Shown here in pieces: positions 25,676 to 34,182 of a stretch of 64,000 nucleotides of DNA (positions within the stretch are counted from its first letter, which is position 1; every line of letters begins with the position of its first letter). This stretch comes from Bacillus manliponensis (GTDB lineage Bacteria > Bacillota > Bacilli > Bacillales > Bacillaceae_G): assembly GCF_000712595.1 (NCBI RefSeq), contig NZ_JOTN01000009.1:1-64000 (forward strand). Reading direction: 5' to 3'. Both the position numbers and the translations under genes were made by a program. The notes under the pieces are model-generated. The model made no database searches. It had not been told where the DNA came from and saw only the letters and a program-made list of their open reading frames with translations.

Positions 25676-26542
25676 ATGACCAATGAACAGAAGAAACAAA
25701 CGTTACCCCCGCAGCATCAACAAAAGCAGCCAGGAATTGAATCATTAATGAATCCACTTCCAAAATTTATAGATGATAGGTATAAAGGGAGTGAAAAGTT
25801 AACTGGAAAGTATGCACTCGTTACGGGCGGCGATAGTGGAATTGGACGAGCGGTCGCAATCCTATTTGCAAAAGAAGGAGCGAATGTGGCAATTGCTTAT
25901 TTAGATGAACATGAAGATGCAAAAGAAACGAAGCGTCTTGTAGAAAAAGAAGGGAGGAAATGCATCTTATTTGCAGGTGATTTAAGTGATGAGCAGCATT
26001 GTAAGCAAGTCGTAAGTGAAACAGTTAAACAATTAGGAGGCTTACATATTGTCATAAATAATGTAGCGCAACAATATCCGCAACAAGGGCTGGAGAATAT
26101 TACAGCAGAGCAACTTGAAAAAACATTTCGAACGAATATTTTCTCATACTTTTATGTGACGAAAGCAGCGCTTCCACATTTAAAACAAGGAGATGCAATT
26201 GTAAATACAGCTTCCATCGTAGCGTATGAAGGGAATGAACAGCTCATTGATTATGCAGCAACGAAGGGAGCAATTGTTGCGTTCACTCGTTCGCTGGCGA
26301 AATCTTTAGTTCAAAAGGGTATTCGCGTAAATGGAGTAGCACCAGGACCCATTTGGACGCCGCTTATTCCATCTAGCTTTGATGAGAAGAAAGTGTCTGA
26401 GTTCGGCAGTAATGTACCGATGAAGCGCCCGGGGGAACCGTATGAGCTCGCACCAGCTTATGTTTACTTAGCTTCAAATGATTCTACGTATGTCACAGGA
26501 CAGATGATTCATGTAAATGGTGGGGTCATTGTAAATGGATAA
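25676..26542 (+). CDS. SDR-family oxidoreductase (YdaD/GSP39-like)
   Basis: A 288-residue short-chain dehydrogenase. The NAD(P) motif TGGDSGIG (about residues 50-57), NNVA near residue 131 and the catalytic YAATK near residue 196 are present, and the C-terminal YVTGQMIHVNGG is typical. The Gln-rich N-terminal extension (about residues 1-35, MNPLPKF) is that of the B. subtilis YdaD/YhdF group of general stress proteins. The start follows GAAGGAGGTATTGATTTC. Substrate unknown. Confidence 0.88.
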   Translation: MTNEQKKQTLPPQHQQKQPGIESLMNPLPKFIDDRYKGSEKLTGKYALVTGGDSGIGRAVAILFAKEGANVAIAYLDEHEDAKETKRLVEKEGRKCILFAGDLSDEQHCKQVVSETVKQLGGLHIVINNVAQQYPQQGLENITAEQLEKTFRTNIFSYFYVTKAALPHLKQGDAIVNTASIVAYEGNEQLIDYAATKGAIVAFTRSLAKSLVQKGIRVNGVAPGPIWTPLIPSSFDEKKVSEFGSNVPMKRPGEPYELAPAYVYLASNDSTYVTGQMIHVNGGVIVNG

Positions 26543-26578
26543 ATCGTGCATTCAGATAGGGAGATTGAGGTGAAATGC

Positions 26579-27352
26579 ATGAAAAAAGCATGCTTGTTTT
26601 TTATGTTGTTGTTTATCAGCTTGTCTTATTTTCCTATGAAGACTATGGCAAAAACAGACGATCTTTTGCTCATTAATTTAAAGACAAATCAGCTATCGTT
26701 TTTTGAAGATGGAAACTATGTAAGGACGTTTCCTATTGCAGTGGGGAAAGCAGCAACACCAACGCCTGAAGGAACGTTTTGTGTTATTAATAAATATAAA
26801 AATAAAGAGTATCACCGGAAAAAAATTAAAGGCGGGGCACCAAATAATCCTCTTGGTACAAGGTGGCTCGGTTTAAATGAGAAAGAATATGCGATTCATG
26901 GCACAAACAATGATTCCTCTATTGGAAGAAAAGCATCTACTGGTTGCATTCGAATGCATAATCGTCATGTGGAATGGTTGTATGACCATGTACCGATTGG
27001 AGCGAAAGTAATTATTGCTCAGTTTTATTCTTCACCGGAATATACGGCTCATCAGTATGGATACCGTGTTGTAAGTTGGAACGGGAAAGCCATAAGAAAA
27101 GAACAAATTGGAAGAATCACTCTCCTAGATCAAATGAAGCTATATTGGCAAGAGCCAAATGGACAATTTACGGAAGTAAAAAAAGTGTTGCCAAATGAAG
27201 TATATCCCGTCTATTCAACGAGAAAAGAAGGGGTGTATTATATCGGTAATAATTTATATGTTTTTGATGAAACTGGAGAAAAAATAAGATATGAGCAAGT
27301 ACCTAGGTTTGTGTTAACGAACTTATATAAGAGAAAATATAGCGTGGAGTAA
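26579..27352 (+). CDS. L,D-transpeptidase (YkuD domain), secreted
   Basis: A 257-residue exported cell-wall enzyme. The signal peptide spans about residues 1-23 (start at 26579 after TTGAGGTGAAATGC). The YkuD catalytic motif is complete: HGTNNDSSIG followed by STGCIRM, with the catalytic Cys near residue 125. It would make 3-3 peptide cross-links or attach proteins to peptidoglycan. The C-terminal 100 residues form an extra domain with no clear family. Follows the dehydrogenase by 36 bases and may share its transcript; a terminator follows. Confidence 0.9.
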   Translation: MKKACLFFMLLFISLSYFPMKTMAKTDDLLLINLKTNQLSFFEDGNYVRTFPIAVGKAATPTPEGTFCVINKYKNKEYHRKKIKGGAPNNPLGTRWLGLNEKEYAIHGTNNDSSIGRKASTGCIRMHNRHVEWLYDHVPIGAKVIIAQFYSSPEYTAHQYGYRVVSWNGKAIRKEQIGRITLLDQMKLYWQEPNGQFTEVKKVLPNEVYPVYSTRKEGVYYIGNNLYVFDETGEKIRYEQVPRFVLTNLYKRKYSVE

Positions 27353-27378
27353 AAGATACCAAATTTGGTATCTTTTTA
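27352..27378 (+). terminator. Terminator after the L,D-transpeptidase gene
   Basis: AAAGATACCAA pairs with TTGGTATCTTT and is followed by TTATG. Confidence 0.8.
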
Positions 27379-27410
27379 TGTTTCATATTGGGCCGTCCTG
27401 AATATAATGC

Positions 27411-27530
27411 AGTAAAGTGAAACTTTACTTGGTGGGGGATCCGTCTACCACTGATTGATCCGAATTTTACGGGCTGCCCAATTCCCACTTAAACTTTTTG
27501 GTTTCTCTCAAGTTTTGAAGTGGGGGGCTC
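27411..27530 (-). repeat. bcr1-type repeat, copy B (reversed, diverged)
   Basis: Reverse orientation. AGTAAAGTGAAACTTTACTT at 27411 is the reverse complement of the usual 3' end; the GTGGGGGAT, CGGGCTG and AGTTT...AAGTGGG blocks follow in reversed order. The distal end with CCCGC is missing or altered. It lies just upstream of the small membrane protein gene at 27575 and may carry or disturb its promoter. Confidence 0.65.
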
Positions 27531-27574
27531 AAAGTTCGAAAATAGCGGAGTACAGAAAGAGAGGGCGGTATGTG

Positions 27575-27853
27575 ATGCGTAAAGTAAATGATGGGAAATT
27601 TGCGTTTAAAATATTTCTACTAACAGTGTGTGCTTTTTTTATTTATTTGTTTATATCACTCATTTTTAACATGTATGTTCCCTATGTCGATCTGTTATTA
27701 TTTGTAGGATTTATGTGGGCGTTTGTAGAAGCGAGAGAAGCAGATGATAGTAAGTACCGTTGGATTACGCTTGGCGGGACAGTACTCATATTAGTTATAT
27801 ACGTGGTTGTTATGCATGATGCTTGGAAATATGGATTTGCATTTTTACCATAA
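27575..27853 (+). CDS. Small membrane protein
   Basis: A 92-residue protein with three hydrophobic segments (about residues 10-32, 35-50 and 64-80). No family is recognised. The start at 27575 is chosen because GAGAGGGCGG lies 6-8 bases upstream; the open frame extends 40 codons further upstream, but that part is bcr1 repeat sequence. A hairpin follows the stop directly. Confidence 0.65.
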   Translation: MRKVNDGKFAFKIFLLTVCAFFIYLFISLIFNMYVPYVDLLLFVGFMWAFVEAREADDSKYRWITLGGTVLILVIYVVVMHDAWKYGFAFLP

Positions 27854-27901
27854 AAAAAGCCATTTCTCGCCCTACATAAGGTAAGACGAGGAATGGCTTT
27901 A
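27853..27901. terminator. Bidirectional terminator
   Basis: AAAAAAGCCATT.CTCG pairs with CGAG.AATGGCTTT. A runs on the left and T on the right allow use by both converging genes. Confidence 0.75.
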
Positions 27902-28114
27902 ATATTTTGGCTGAAACGTTTGGCAACAAGTCTCGACACTTGTTGTGACGGAGCTTTCCATCATTTGTCCGTTTAACACTGCATTTGTATAGGAAGCATC
28001 TTCTGTTTGCATAGAATCTTGTGCATCAGGTTGTACGGTGATGCTGTTAGCTTGACAAAAGTTACCTTGTCCCCAAAATGCACAGTTGGAAACGGAGCAA
28101 CGTACTTCTGGCAT
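27899..28114 (-). CDS. DUF1540 Cys-rich small protein
   Basis: A 71-residue protein that starts MPEVRCSVSNCAFWGQGN.C, the DUF1540 pattern; Cys at about residues 6, 11 and 19 and a CC pair near the end could bind a metal. The start at 28114 follows AAGGAGGGGATTCTT; a frame start at 28135 lacks support. DUF1540 proteins are common in spore formers and some are sporulation-expressed; the exact function is unknown. Monocistronic. Confidence 0.85.
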   Translation of the reverse strand: MPEVRCSVSNCAFWGQGNFCQANSITVQPDAQDSMQTEDASYTNAVLNGQMMESSVTTSVETCCQTFQPKY

Positions 28115-28188
28115 AAGAATCCCCTCCTTATTCATTAGTGTGGGATTTTGCTACCCACTTCATGTATAAGAAAGGTTTCCTTTTCTAG

Positions 28189-28611
28189 TTACTTATGGTT
28201 TTCTGTAAACCACTTTTCAAATGTATCTTTTGGTTTTTCACCAGAGATGCGGCTTACTTCTTTTCCGTCTTTGTAACGAATAATTGTAGGTGTACCTTCA
28301 ATTTTAAACTCATCCCAACCATTAGGTTCTTTTTCAAGGTTTAGCACCTTCATATCAATCCCCATATCTTTTGCCATTGGAACGATAATTGGTGAAACCT
28401 TTTGGCAGTGGGTACAGCTTGTTTGATAGAAATAAATCGTTTGGTCTTTTCCTTCTTTTAAGTTTGTTTTTAGTTCATCGACGGAAGTTTTATTTGTGTA
28501 ATAGTCTTTCGTATCGTTTGAAACTTGTTTTTCTTCCATGTTTGTAACCATAAATAAAGCAGCTAGTAGCAATACTACAATACCGCCGAAAAGAAACATT
28601 TTTTTCATCAT
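28189..28611 (-). CDS. Membrane-anchored thioredoxin-like protein (BdbC partner)
   Basis: A 140-residue thiol-disulfide protein with an N-terminal membrane anchor (about residues 4-23) and a thioredoxin fold with active site CTHC (about residue 62) and the cis-Pro motif EGTPTII. Outside the membrane it would pass electrons or oxidise substrates together with BdbC, whose stop it overlaps (ATGA). Two in-frame ATGs 3 bases apart both fit AAGGAG. The gene order equals the known bdbC plus thioredoxin pairs. Confidence 0.88.
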   Translation of the reverse strand: MMKKMFLFGGIVVLLLAALFMVTNMEEKQVSNDTKDYYTNKTSVDELKTNLKEGKDQTIYFYQTSCTHCQKVSPIIVPMAKDMGIDMKVLNLEKEPNGWDEFKIEGTPTIIRYKDGKEVSRISGEKPKDTFEKWFTENHK

Positions 28612-29039
28612 TTCATCTCCTTATTTGTTTTGATTAAAAGAAAACTGCAAACTGTGATAATAAGAAACGCAGTAAGCGCTAGAAATGGAATGGTAATAAA
28701 ACCAAACCAGTTTATGTATTCTCCTGTACAAGGAACGCGTCCACATACAGACCCTGCTTCTGAAAGGGCAGGTATCTTTTGAATGCTGTAATGATATAAC
28801 GAGATACAAGCACCGATTGCTGCGATTGGTAAAGTGTAAACTGCAATGCGATAATCTTTCCGAGCAACTGCAATCCCAAGTAACAATACGAATGGGTACA
28901 TAAAGATGCGTTGATACCAGCAAAGTGTACACGGTTCAAATTTCATGATTTCAGAAAAGTATAAGCTTCCAAGTGTGGCAATAAAAGAAGTGCCCCAAGC
29001 AGTAAATAATAGGTATTCTTGCTTTTTTTCACGCTCCAT
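28608..29039 (-). CDS. bdbC: Disulfide oxidoreductase BdbC (DsbB family)
   Basis: A 143-residue membrane protein with four helices. The quinone-side Cys pair is CTLC (about residue 35) and the extracytoplasmic pair is CGRVPC (about residue 98), typical of BdbC. It re-oxidises the thioredoxin-like partner and passes electrons to menaquinone. The start at 29039 follows GAGAGGTAG; a longer frame from 29138 is not credible. Needed for disulfide formation in exported proteins. Confidence 0.93.
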   Translation of the reverse strand: MEREKKQEYLLFTAWGTSFIATLGSLYFSEIMKFEPCTLCWYQRIFMYPFVLLLGIAVARKDYRIAVYTLPIAAIGACISLYHYSIQKIPALSEAGSVCGRVPCTGEYINWFGFITIPFLALTAFLIITVCSFLLIKTNKEMK

Positions 29040-29136
29040 ATTTTCTACCTCTCTTATAATAGTTACATACAAAATTATAGTATGGATAGTATGCAAAAAG
29101 AAAGGGAAACATTTTTTCTCAAGGTGTATTTTGAAC

Positions 29137-29169
29137 AAAAAGCGCTATTCTCCCGGAGAGAATAGCGCT
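29137..29169 (-). terminator. Terminator of the YhdB-like gene
   Basis: AGCGCTATTCTC pairs with GAGAATAGCGCT; on the minus strand TTTT follows. Confidence 0.8.
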
Positions 29170-29173
29170 ATGG

Positions 29174-29425
29174 TTACATGTGTGTATGTTCAACTGCTTC
29201 GACATGTGCTTTTTGTGTAGCGTGGTCAATGTATTGAAATAAAAGTTGAAGTTGCTTGTCAACTTCAGCTAATTCTTTTCCATATTTGTAGGCATGTAAA
29301 AAATGCTCAATGCGTTTTGAAAATAACTGATCCTCTGTTTGTACCATTAAAACGAGTAACTTGTCCCAATTACAGCAATATGTGTAATAGAGAGCTTTAT
29401 CGTAGTCGTTGTATGTGTTGTACAT
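29174..29425 (-). CDS. Small protein, YhdB-like
   Basis: An 83-residue, probably soluble and helical protein. The sequence (YDKALYYTYCCNWDKLLVLMVQT then KRIEHFLHAYKYGKELAE) looks like the YhdB family of Bacillus, by memory only. The function is unknown. The ribosome site is TAAGGAGGGACAACATG-like. Stands alone, with a terminator after the stop. Confidence 0.7.
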   Translation of the reverse strand: MYNTYNDYDKALYYTYCCNWDKLLVLMVQTEDQLFSKRIEHFLHAYKYGKELAEVDKQLQLLFQYIDHATQKAHVEAVEHTHM

Positions 29426-29504
29426 GTTGTCCCTCCTTAATGAGGAGTTACATATAGTGTGCGACAGAGGAGCAGAAATACACTTGAAAGAATTTGGCTT
29501 TCAC

Positions 29505-29661
29505 TTTATCCCGCATTAACGGGCTGTAATCTCCTACCTCAAAACTTAGAGGATCCAGAGAAGTCTAGGTGGGAGGTAAACAGCCCGTAAAAGCCCGATT
29601 GGTCGGGCTGACAATCAGTGGGGGATGAAGAAAACCCCCACTAATTGAAGTTTCACTTTAC
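29505..29661 (+). repeat. bcr1-type repeat, copy C
   Basis: TTTAT (29505-29509), then CCCGC.TTAACGGGCTGTAA, the ACCTC...GAGGT-type stem, CAGCCCGTAAAAGCCCGATT, CAGTGGGGGATGAAG, and an end GAAGTTTCACTTTAC (29661). Nearly the same as copy D. Its last bases form the stop codon of the PCYCGC lipoprotein gene on the other strand. Confidence 0.85.
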
Positions 29662-30164
29662 TCCTTTGGTTTCGGTGTAGGTGTCGGCTTTGCATAACCT
29701 TCTCGGTATTTCTCATCAATGTTGTTTCGAATGTCAATATCAGTTATTCCATCTTGCTTCATTTTTGCAGATTCTAACGCAATTTCTAAACAGTTTACAC
29801 AAGTGACTGCATGAGAATCCCATACAACTTCACCGGTTTCTTTTATTTCTCTAATGAAGCAGTTTTTATTACTTTTATGGCCGACACTTTCACCGCAGCC
29901 GCAATAACATGGCATGGATTCAAGCAGTTCGGTATGTTGTCCCGCAATCGTATAAATATCTTGAATTTGCGGATCAACTTCTGTTAAAAAGGACGGAAGA
30001 ACATCGATGCCACTTGTTGTTTCGGAGATGTCGCCTTGTTGCACATGATTGTGGCCTGTATGGTCTTTTTGCTTTTGTTTTGTTACTTTTGGTTCAGTTT
30101 CTGAACTACAGGCAGTTAATGCCAAACTACTTGATAACAGTAATACAAGTACACTTTTCTTCAT
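29658..30164 (-). CDS. PCYCGC-motif lipoprotein
   Basis: A 168-residue lipoprotein (signal with lipobox LTAC, about residue 20; start at 30164 after GGGGGGATTGT). The mature part has the family motif PCYCGCGE near residue 92, with further Cys in KNCFI and TCVNCLEIA, a probable metal-binding set. A His-rich segment DHTGHNHV lies near the N-terminus. The last residues are a Pro-Thr-Lys tail (PTPTPKPKE). Its stop codon falls inside the end of a bcr1 repeat, so the tail may be recent. Role unknown. Confidence 0.85.
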   Translation of the reverse strand: MKKSVLVLLLSSSLALTACSSETEPKVTKQKQKDHTGHNHVQQGDISETTSGIDVLPSFLTEVDPQIQDIYTIAGQHTELLESMPCYCGCGESVGHKSNKNCFIREIKETGEVVWDSHAVTCVNCLEIALESAKMKQDGITDIDIRNNIDEKYREGYAKPTPTPKPKE

Positions 30165-30197
30165 ACAATCCCCCCTCATAAAATTGTATCATCTTTT

Positions 30198-31283
30198 TTA
30201 TAGGAGGTTTTTGTTTTTTCTGTGAAACAGAAGCGTATGCCATAAGAAGAGAAAAGGGATATAAGCGTATACGATATAAAAGCCAATGTTAGACATGTAA
30301 GAATTTAACGTATTCACCATCTCTCGATTTGTAAAAGATAAACAAGAAATGTAAAGGACTGTAAGGAAAAGCGGTAATATAATTTTAAATGGGATATGGA
30401 ATGACCGTTTTATCGTTTGACAAGCAGCCCAAACTGTCACGCAAAGATTCGGTAAAATAATGAGTAACCAAAAAAAGATGATTACATATTCAAACCTTTG
30501 GACGAAAGGAATTTTAATAATTTTAAGCATGGCAAGTGTTGGCCAAATTGTATGTTTTAAAAGGCCCTCACTAAAGTAAAAGAAAGAAATTAGCGCAACA
30601 ATTACATACAGAAAAGTAGTAAACAAAACCCCAAGATGAGCCCATTTATTTATGCTTTTTTCTTTTCGAATGAATGGATAAAATAAGAGCACTGCTTCAA
30701 ATCCAAGATATTCTAGGGATACTTCTTTAGCCGATTGTAAAATATCAGTAGTTGAATGTGTAAAAATAGGTAACACGTTACGAAAATTCGCATATTGCAG
30801 TGGAAATCCTAAAAAAAGGACAACAAAAAGAGGTAAAACAACACCAAAGAAGCAAATGCCAGTTACAGAACGAAACCCGCCAGCTAAAATGTAATACATT
30901 ACGAAAATAAAAATGAGTGTAATGTGCCATAGTTTAATGGTAGGAAATACCCAAACTTGGATAACTTCAATATATGTTCGTAAAACGGTTAGTGAAGCTA
31001 ATAAAAAATAAGCGGTGAAACATAAAGTGAAAAATGTCCCAAGCCATTTTCCAAAACATGTTGTATGAATGTGAATTAAATCATTCTCTTTTTCAAGCAT
31101 TTTCAGCATAAAAAAGAGAACGACGTGTGTGACAAGTCCAATTACAATAATCGAAATCCAAGCATCGTAACCAGCTGGTTTAATAATGATGCGCTGAAAC
31201 CCTAGTACCCCTACTCCAATTTGAAGAGAGTGGATTAGAAAAAACATAAAATAAGGGGAGACAGTCATTGTTTTACTTTCCAT
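30198..31283 (-). CDS. GerAB-type germinant receptor permease subunit
   Basis: A 361-residue membrane protein with ten helices, of the endospore germination permease family (APC superfamily). It forms the B subunit of a germinant receptor in the inner spore membrane and binds the nutrient signal. Family sequences such as HSLQIGVGVLGFQRII near residue 18 and SLEYLGFEAVLLFYPFI are clear. Third gene of an A-C-B operon. By chromosomal neighbourhood this could be the receptor called GerR in B. cereus, but I cannot confirm the allele. Confidence 0.92.
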   Translation of the reverse strand: MESKTMTVSPYFMFFLIHSLQIGVGVLGFQRIIIKPAGYDAWISIIVIGLVTHVVLFFMLKMLEKENDLIHIHTTCFGKWLGTFFTLCFTAYFLLASLTVLRTYIEVIQVWVFPTIKLWHITLIFIFVMYYILAGGFRSVTGICFFGVVLPLFVVLFLGFPLQYANFRNVLPIFTHSTTDILQSAKEVSLEYLGFEAVLLFYPFIRKEKSINKWAHLGVLFTTFLYVIVALISFFYFSEGLLKHTIWPTLAMLKIIKIPFVQRFEYVIIFFWLLIILPNLCVTVWAACQTIKRSFHIPFKIILPLFLTVLYISCLSFTNREMVNTLNSYMSNIGFYIVYAYIPFLFLWHTLLFHRKNKNLL

Positions 31284-31295
31284 CGTATCACCTCG

Positions 31296-32369
31296 TTACT
31301 CTCCAATGCCGGACTGTACAACGTTTACTTTCGCCTTCACAGTGATGGATATAGAAGGATACATGTTCCGGATTTGTTTGCTATCCCATTTTCTTGAACG
31401 ACTTCTAATTTCTTCACGTATACCAAGTGGATCAATTTCTTTTTCTTGAAAGCGACGAGCGAGCGTTAATAACTTTTTTTCTAACGTTTTTTCTAATTGA
31501 CGTTTAATATATAAAATATCTTTTTTCTTCGTTAAATTTATCCAGGCAGGAGCCTTTTCGATTAAACCGTCTAATTGTAATGTGATTTTAACGTTTGGAG
31601 ATGCTCCATCTTGTGTAACATAGAACGTACTGCCTCCAAGTAAATTTTGAATAACAATTGTTCCTTTTTTACCTTCTTTTTTCAATGTCATTTCATAACG
31701 CCCATTTTGTGTTGGGGTGACAAGAAGTTTCACTAAAAATGCATCTTGTTGGTTCACGTACATAACAACTTTATCTTCTTTAAAAAAGGCTAGTCCTGTA
31801 ACGGCCACGGAACCCTGTTCTTTTTTTTGAATATGCGGGACAAATGGATCACTTAAAAATGAAAAATAATCATAAAGAAAGACGTGTAAATTTGTACGTG
31901 GAATGCTTTCATTTTTTATATTTTGTTCAATTAATTGAGTTAAGTATAATGAATCATTTTTTACTACGTTGTTTAGTAATTTTTCGGCAGAACCATCTAC
32001 AACAGCTAATTGCACATCCCTTCCGATATCTGGATTTCTGAGCAAGTTTTCAACAATATCAGATATTCCGTTTTGGGCAACAGATTTCCCAAATAACAAC
32101 GTACTCATTTGTCCAAGTACAATTTTATAAGGCGATTCGGAGCTTAAATGAGACGTTATTGTTTCAAATGTTTGCGCAGTGGTTGACTGCATTTGTGGTT
32201 TTGTTTCCACACCATGTGTATATTCAGGGTATAAAATCGTTCCGTTAATACTTTTTCCTTCCGTATCAAACCCAGCGACATGAACAATTCTATTTTCATC
32301 AACAATTTGAGGTTGTGCGCATCCAACAAGTAAGAAACATGTAATCCATAATAATAAAATTCGCTTCAT
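31296..32369 (-). CDS. GerAC-type germinant receptor lipoprotein
   Basis: A 357-residue lipoprotein with lipobox LVGC (about residue 17). It is the C subunit of a spore germinant receptor, anchored on the outer face of the inner spore membrane. The GerAC family pattern is seen in FDTEGKSINGTILYPEY, GRDVQLAVVDGSAE and LARRFQEKEIDPLGI. It lies between the A and B subunit genes with 2 and 12 base gaps, so the three form one operon. Confidence 0.93.
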   Translation of the reverse strand: MKRILLLWITCFLLVGCAQPQIVDENRIVHVAGFDTEGKSINGTILYPEYTHGVETKPQMQSTTAQTFETITSHLSSESPYKIVLGQMSTLLFGKSVAQNGISDIVENLLRNPDIGRDVQLAVVDGSAEKLLNNVVKNDSLYLTQLIEQNIKNESIPRTNLHVFLYDYFSFLSDPFVPHIQKKEQGSVAVTGLAFFKEDKVVMYVNQQDAFLVKLLVTPTQNGRYEMTLKKEGKKGTIVIQNLLGGSTFYVTQDGASPNVKITLQLDGLIEKAPAWINLTKKKDILYIKRQLEKTLEKKLLTLARRFQEKEIDPLGIREEIRSRSRKWDSKQIRNMYPSISITVKAKVNVVQSGIGE

Positions 32370-32371
32370 TC

Positions 32372-33868
32372 TTATTCACCATCACGTTTCGTTTTTGCTT
32401 TTTGAGGATTGTATCTCCAAAGGGACTTTGGTCTTAAATGACGGGTACGCCCACTAGTCATGGAAAACGGAAAGCGAATGAAGGTGCTGCTAGTTGGAAT
32501 ATTTCGAAATGGATAAATTGGAACTAAGTAAGGAGAACCAAGTGATTTTAAGCGAATTAAGTGTGTTAAAATCACAACAAACCCAATAATTAAGCCCAAT
32601 CCACCAAACATACCTGCCAGCAAAATAAGTGGAAAGCGAATTATACGAATGGTATATGTCATTTTTATCGTTGGCGTCGTAAAAGCAGCAAGTGCTGATA
32701 ACGAAACGGCAATTAGTAAAATGGTACTTGTTAATGCTGCTTCTACAGATGCTTGACCGATGACAATTCCACCTACAATGCCAAGTGTTTGTCCTACTTT
32801 TGTTGGAAGACGGGCTCCAGCCTCTCTAAGTAATTCAATTGTAATTTCGAGAAATAACACTTCTAATATGGGCGGAAAGGGTACATTCGCCCGTGAGAAA
32901 ATAATTGGTCCCATTAAGTCTTTAGGGATCATTTGATAGTGATACGTTAAGATTGCTATATAGATTGGGGAAGAAAAGATTGAAAAGAACGCCCCGAACA
33001 TACGGATGATTCGAAAGAATGTCCCAATAATCCAAGGTAAATAAAAATCTTCTGGTGATACGAAAAAATCGAACAAGGTAGCTGGACCAGCTAAAGCATA
33101 TGGTGAGCCATCTATTAAAATTAGTACTTCACCAGACGATAATGAATATGTTGCACGGTCAAGTCGCTCTGTTGATAAGAGGAAAGGAAATGGTGAGTTA
33201 CTATTATCGCTGATGAGTTGTTCTAGCATTGTTGCATCAAATGGTATATCAATATCAAGACTTTCAAGCCTCTCTGTAACGGTATTGATGTGTTGCTCGT
33301 TCGTAACGTTTTCTAAATAGGCGATGACTACTTTTGATTTTGATAAAGAACCAACTACAATTTCTTTAAAGACAAGTTGTTCCGTTACAATACTTTTCCG
33401 TAGTAAATGCAAATTCACATCAAGACTTTCAACGAATCCAGTTTTCGGTCCAATTACGCTATATTCATTCTCGGTATCGTTATAAACTCGTATACCGGGA
33501 ATTGTGCTTTCAGCTCGAATAAGGGCATAACTCGCCTTGTTTTCGCATTTTTTCAGTCTTAATAGGATGAAACCGCTAAGCAGTTTCTCGCGAATATCAC
33601 TGAGTGAAGGGGAAATTATAATATTTTCGATTGGTACAATGTTCCGCAAATCTTCTATTGTGTCAATATGCGATAACTGCTCTTTAATTGAAGAAAGAAG
33701 AAATTGCTTCAGTGTTATTTCTTCTATCATAGATTTAAAGTAAAACAAGCATAATGTTTCATCAGCTGTAATAGGGAAGTTCATGAAGTCTGATGACTCT
33801 TTCATCGTTTGAATAAACTGAGGTACAGAACTGTTAGTATGTTGTTTTTCCTCTTTGTTTCCAAACAT
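32372..33868 (-). CDS. GerAA-type germinant receptor subunit
   Basis: A 498-residue protein with a soluble N-terminal half and about five membrane helices in the second half (from about residue 255). GerA family motifs: DGSPYALAGPATLFDFF near residue 260, LPTKVGQTLGIVGGIVIGQA near residue 370. The start at 33868 follows AGAAGAGAGGG; a longer frame from 33901 lacks a ribosome site. A subunit of the receptor, first gene of the A-C-B operon, probably expressed in the forespore under SigG. Confidence 0.94.
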   Translation of the reverse strand: MFGNKEEKQHTNSSVPQFIQTMKESSDFMNFPITADETLCLFYFKSMIEEITLKQFLLSSIKEQLSHIDTIEDLRNIVPIENIIISPSLSDIREKLLSGFILLRLKKCENKASYALIRAESTIPGIRVYNDTENEYSVIGPKTGFVESLDVNLHLLRKSIVTEQLVFKEIVVGSLSKSKVVIAYLENVTNEQHINTVTERLESLDIDIPFDATMLEQLISDNSNSPFPFLLSTERLDRATYSLSSGEVLILIDGSPYALAGPATLFDFFVSPEDFYLPWIIGTFFRIIRMFGAFFSIFSSPIYIAILTYHYQMIPKDLMGPIIFSRANVPFPPILEVLFLEITIELLREAGARLPTKVGQTLGIVGGIVIGQASVEAALTSTILLIAVSLSALAAFTTPTIKMTYTIRIIRFPLILLAGMFGGLGLIIGFVVILTHLIRLKSLGSPYLVPIYPFRNIPTSSTFIRFPFSMTSGRTRHLRPKSLWRYNPQKAKTKRDGE

Positions 33869-33942
33869 GAAGTATCCCTCTCTTCTCTGTGTAAAATTCA
33901 TTTGTTAGTATTTGGGTAATGGTGAAGATTATACAAAATACA

Positions 33943-33972
33943 TTGCGTTGTAAGAGGAATCTCGTTTATAAT
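33943..33972 (+). promoter_or_regulatory. SigA promoter next to the Fur box
   Basis: TTGCGT (33943-33948), 18 bases, TATAAT (33967-33972). The Fur box starts two bases further on. Confidence 0.6.
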
Positions 33973-33973
33973 T

Positions 33974-33992
33974 GTTAATGATAATCTTTGTC
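33974..33992. promoter_or_regulatory. Fur box
   Basis: GTTAATGATAATCTTTGTC matches the 19-base Fur consensus GATAATGATAATCATTATC at 16 positions by eye. It lies right after a -10 box, so Fur with iron would block the promoter. The next gene downstream is the nitroreductase at 34183. Confidence 0.75.
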
Positions 33993-34033
33993 AATTAAAA
34001 ACCATTTCTTTTTGTTTGGAGAGAGGGACTGGC

Positions 34034-34080
34034 CAAACATAGTAACGGTCAGTGCCTTTGACTGCCACGTACCATGTTTG
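34034..34080. repeat. Long imperfect palindrome in the nitroreductase leader
   Basis: CAAACATAGTAACGGTCAGT pairs with ACTGCCACGTACCATGTTTG around the loop GCCTTTG: a stem of about 20 bp with four non-pairing or weak positions. No T run follows. It lies between the Fur-box promoter and the nitroreductase gene, so it would be in the leader or form a small RNA. Confidence 0.6.
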
Positions 34081-34182
34081 AAAACAAAAGGAGAGAAGTA
34101 ATTTTTTCTACATACAGTAAAGTAATTTCCTAAGAAATAATATAGATATATATAGATGAAAAAATGATGAAGGAGAAAAGAG

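Noticed and set aside
34034-34080. Terminator for a transcript from the Fur-box promoter
   Set aside because: The stem is long but not followed by a T run, so it is listed as a palindrome instead.
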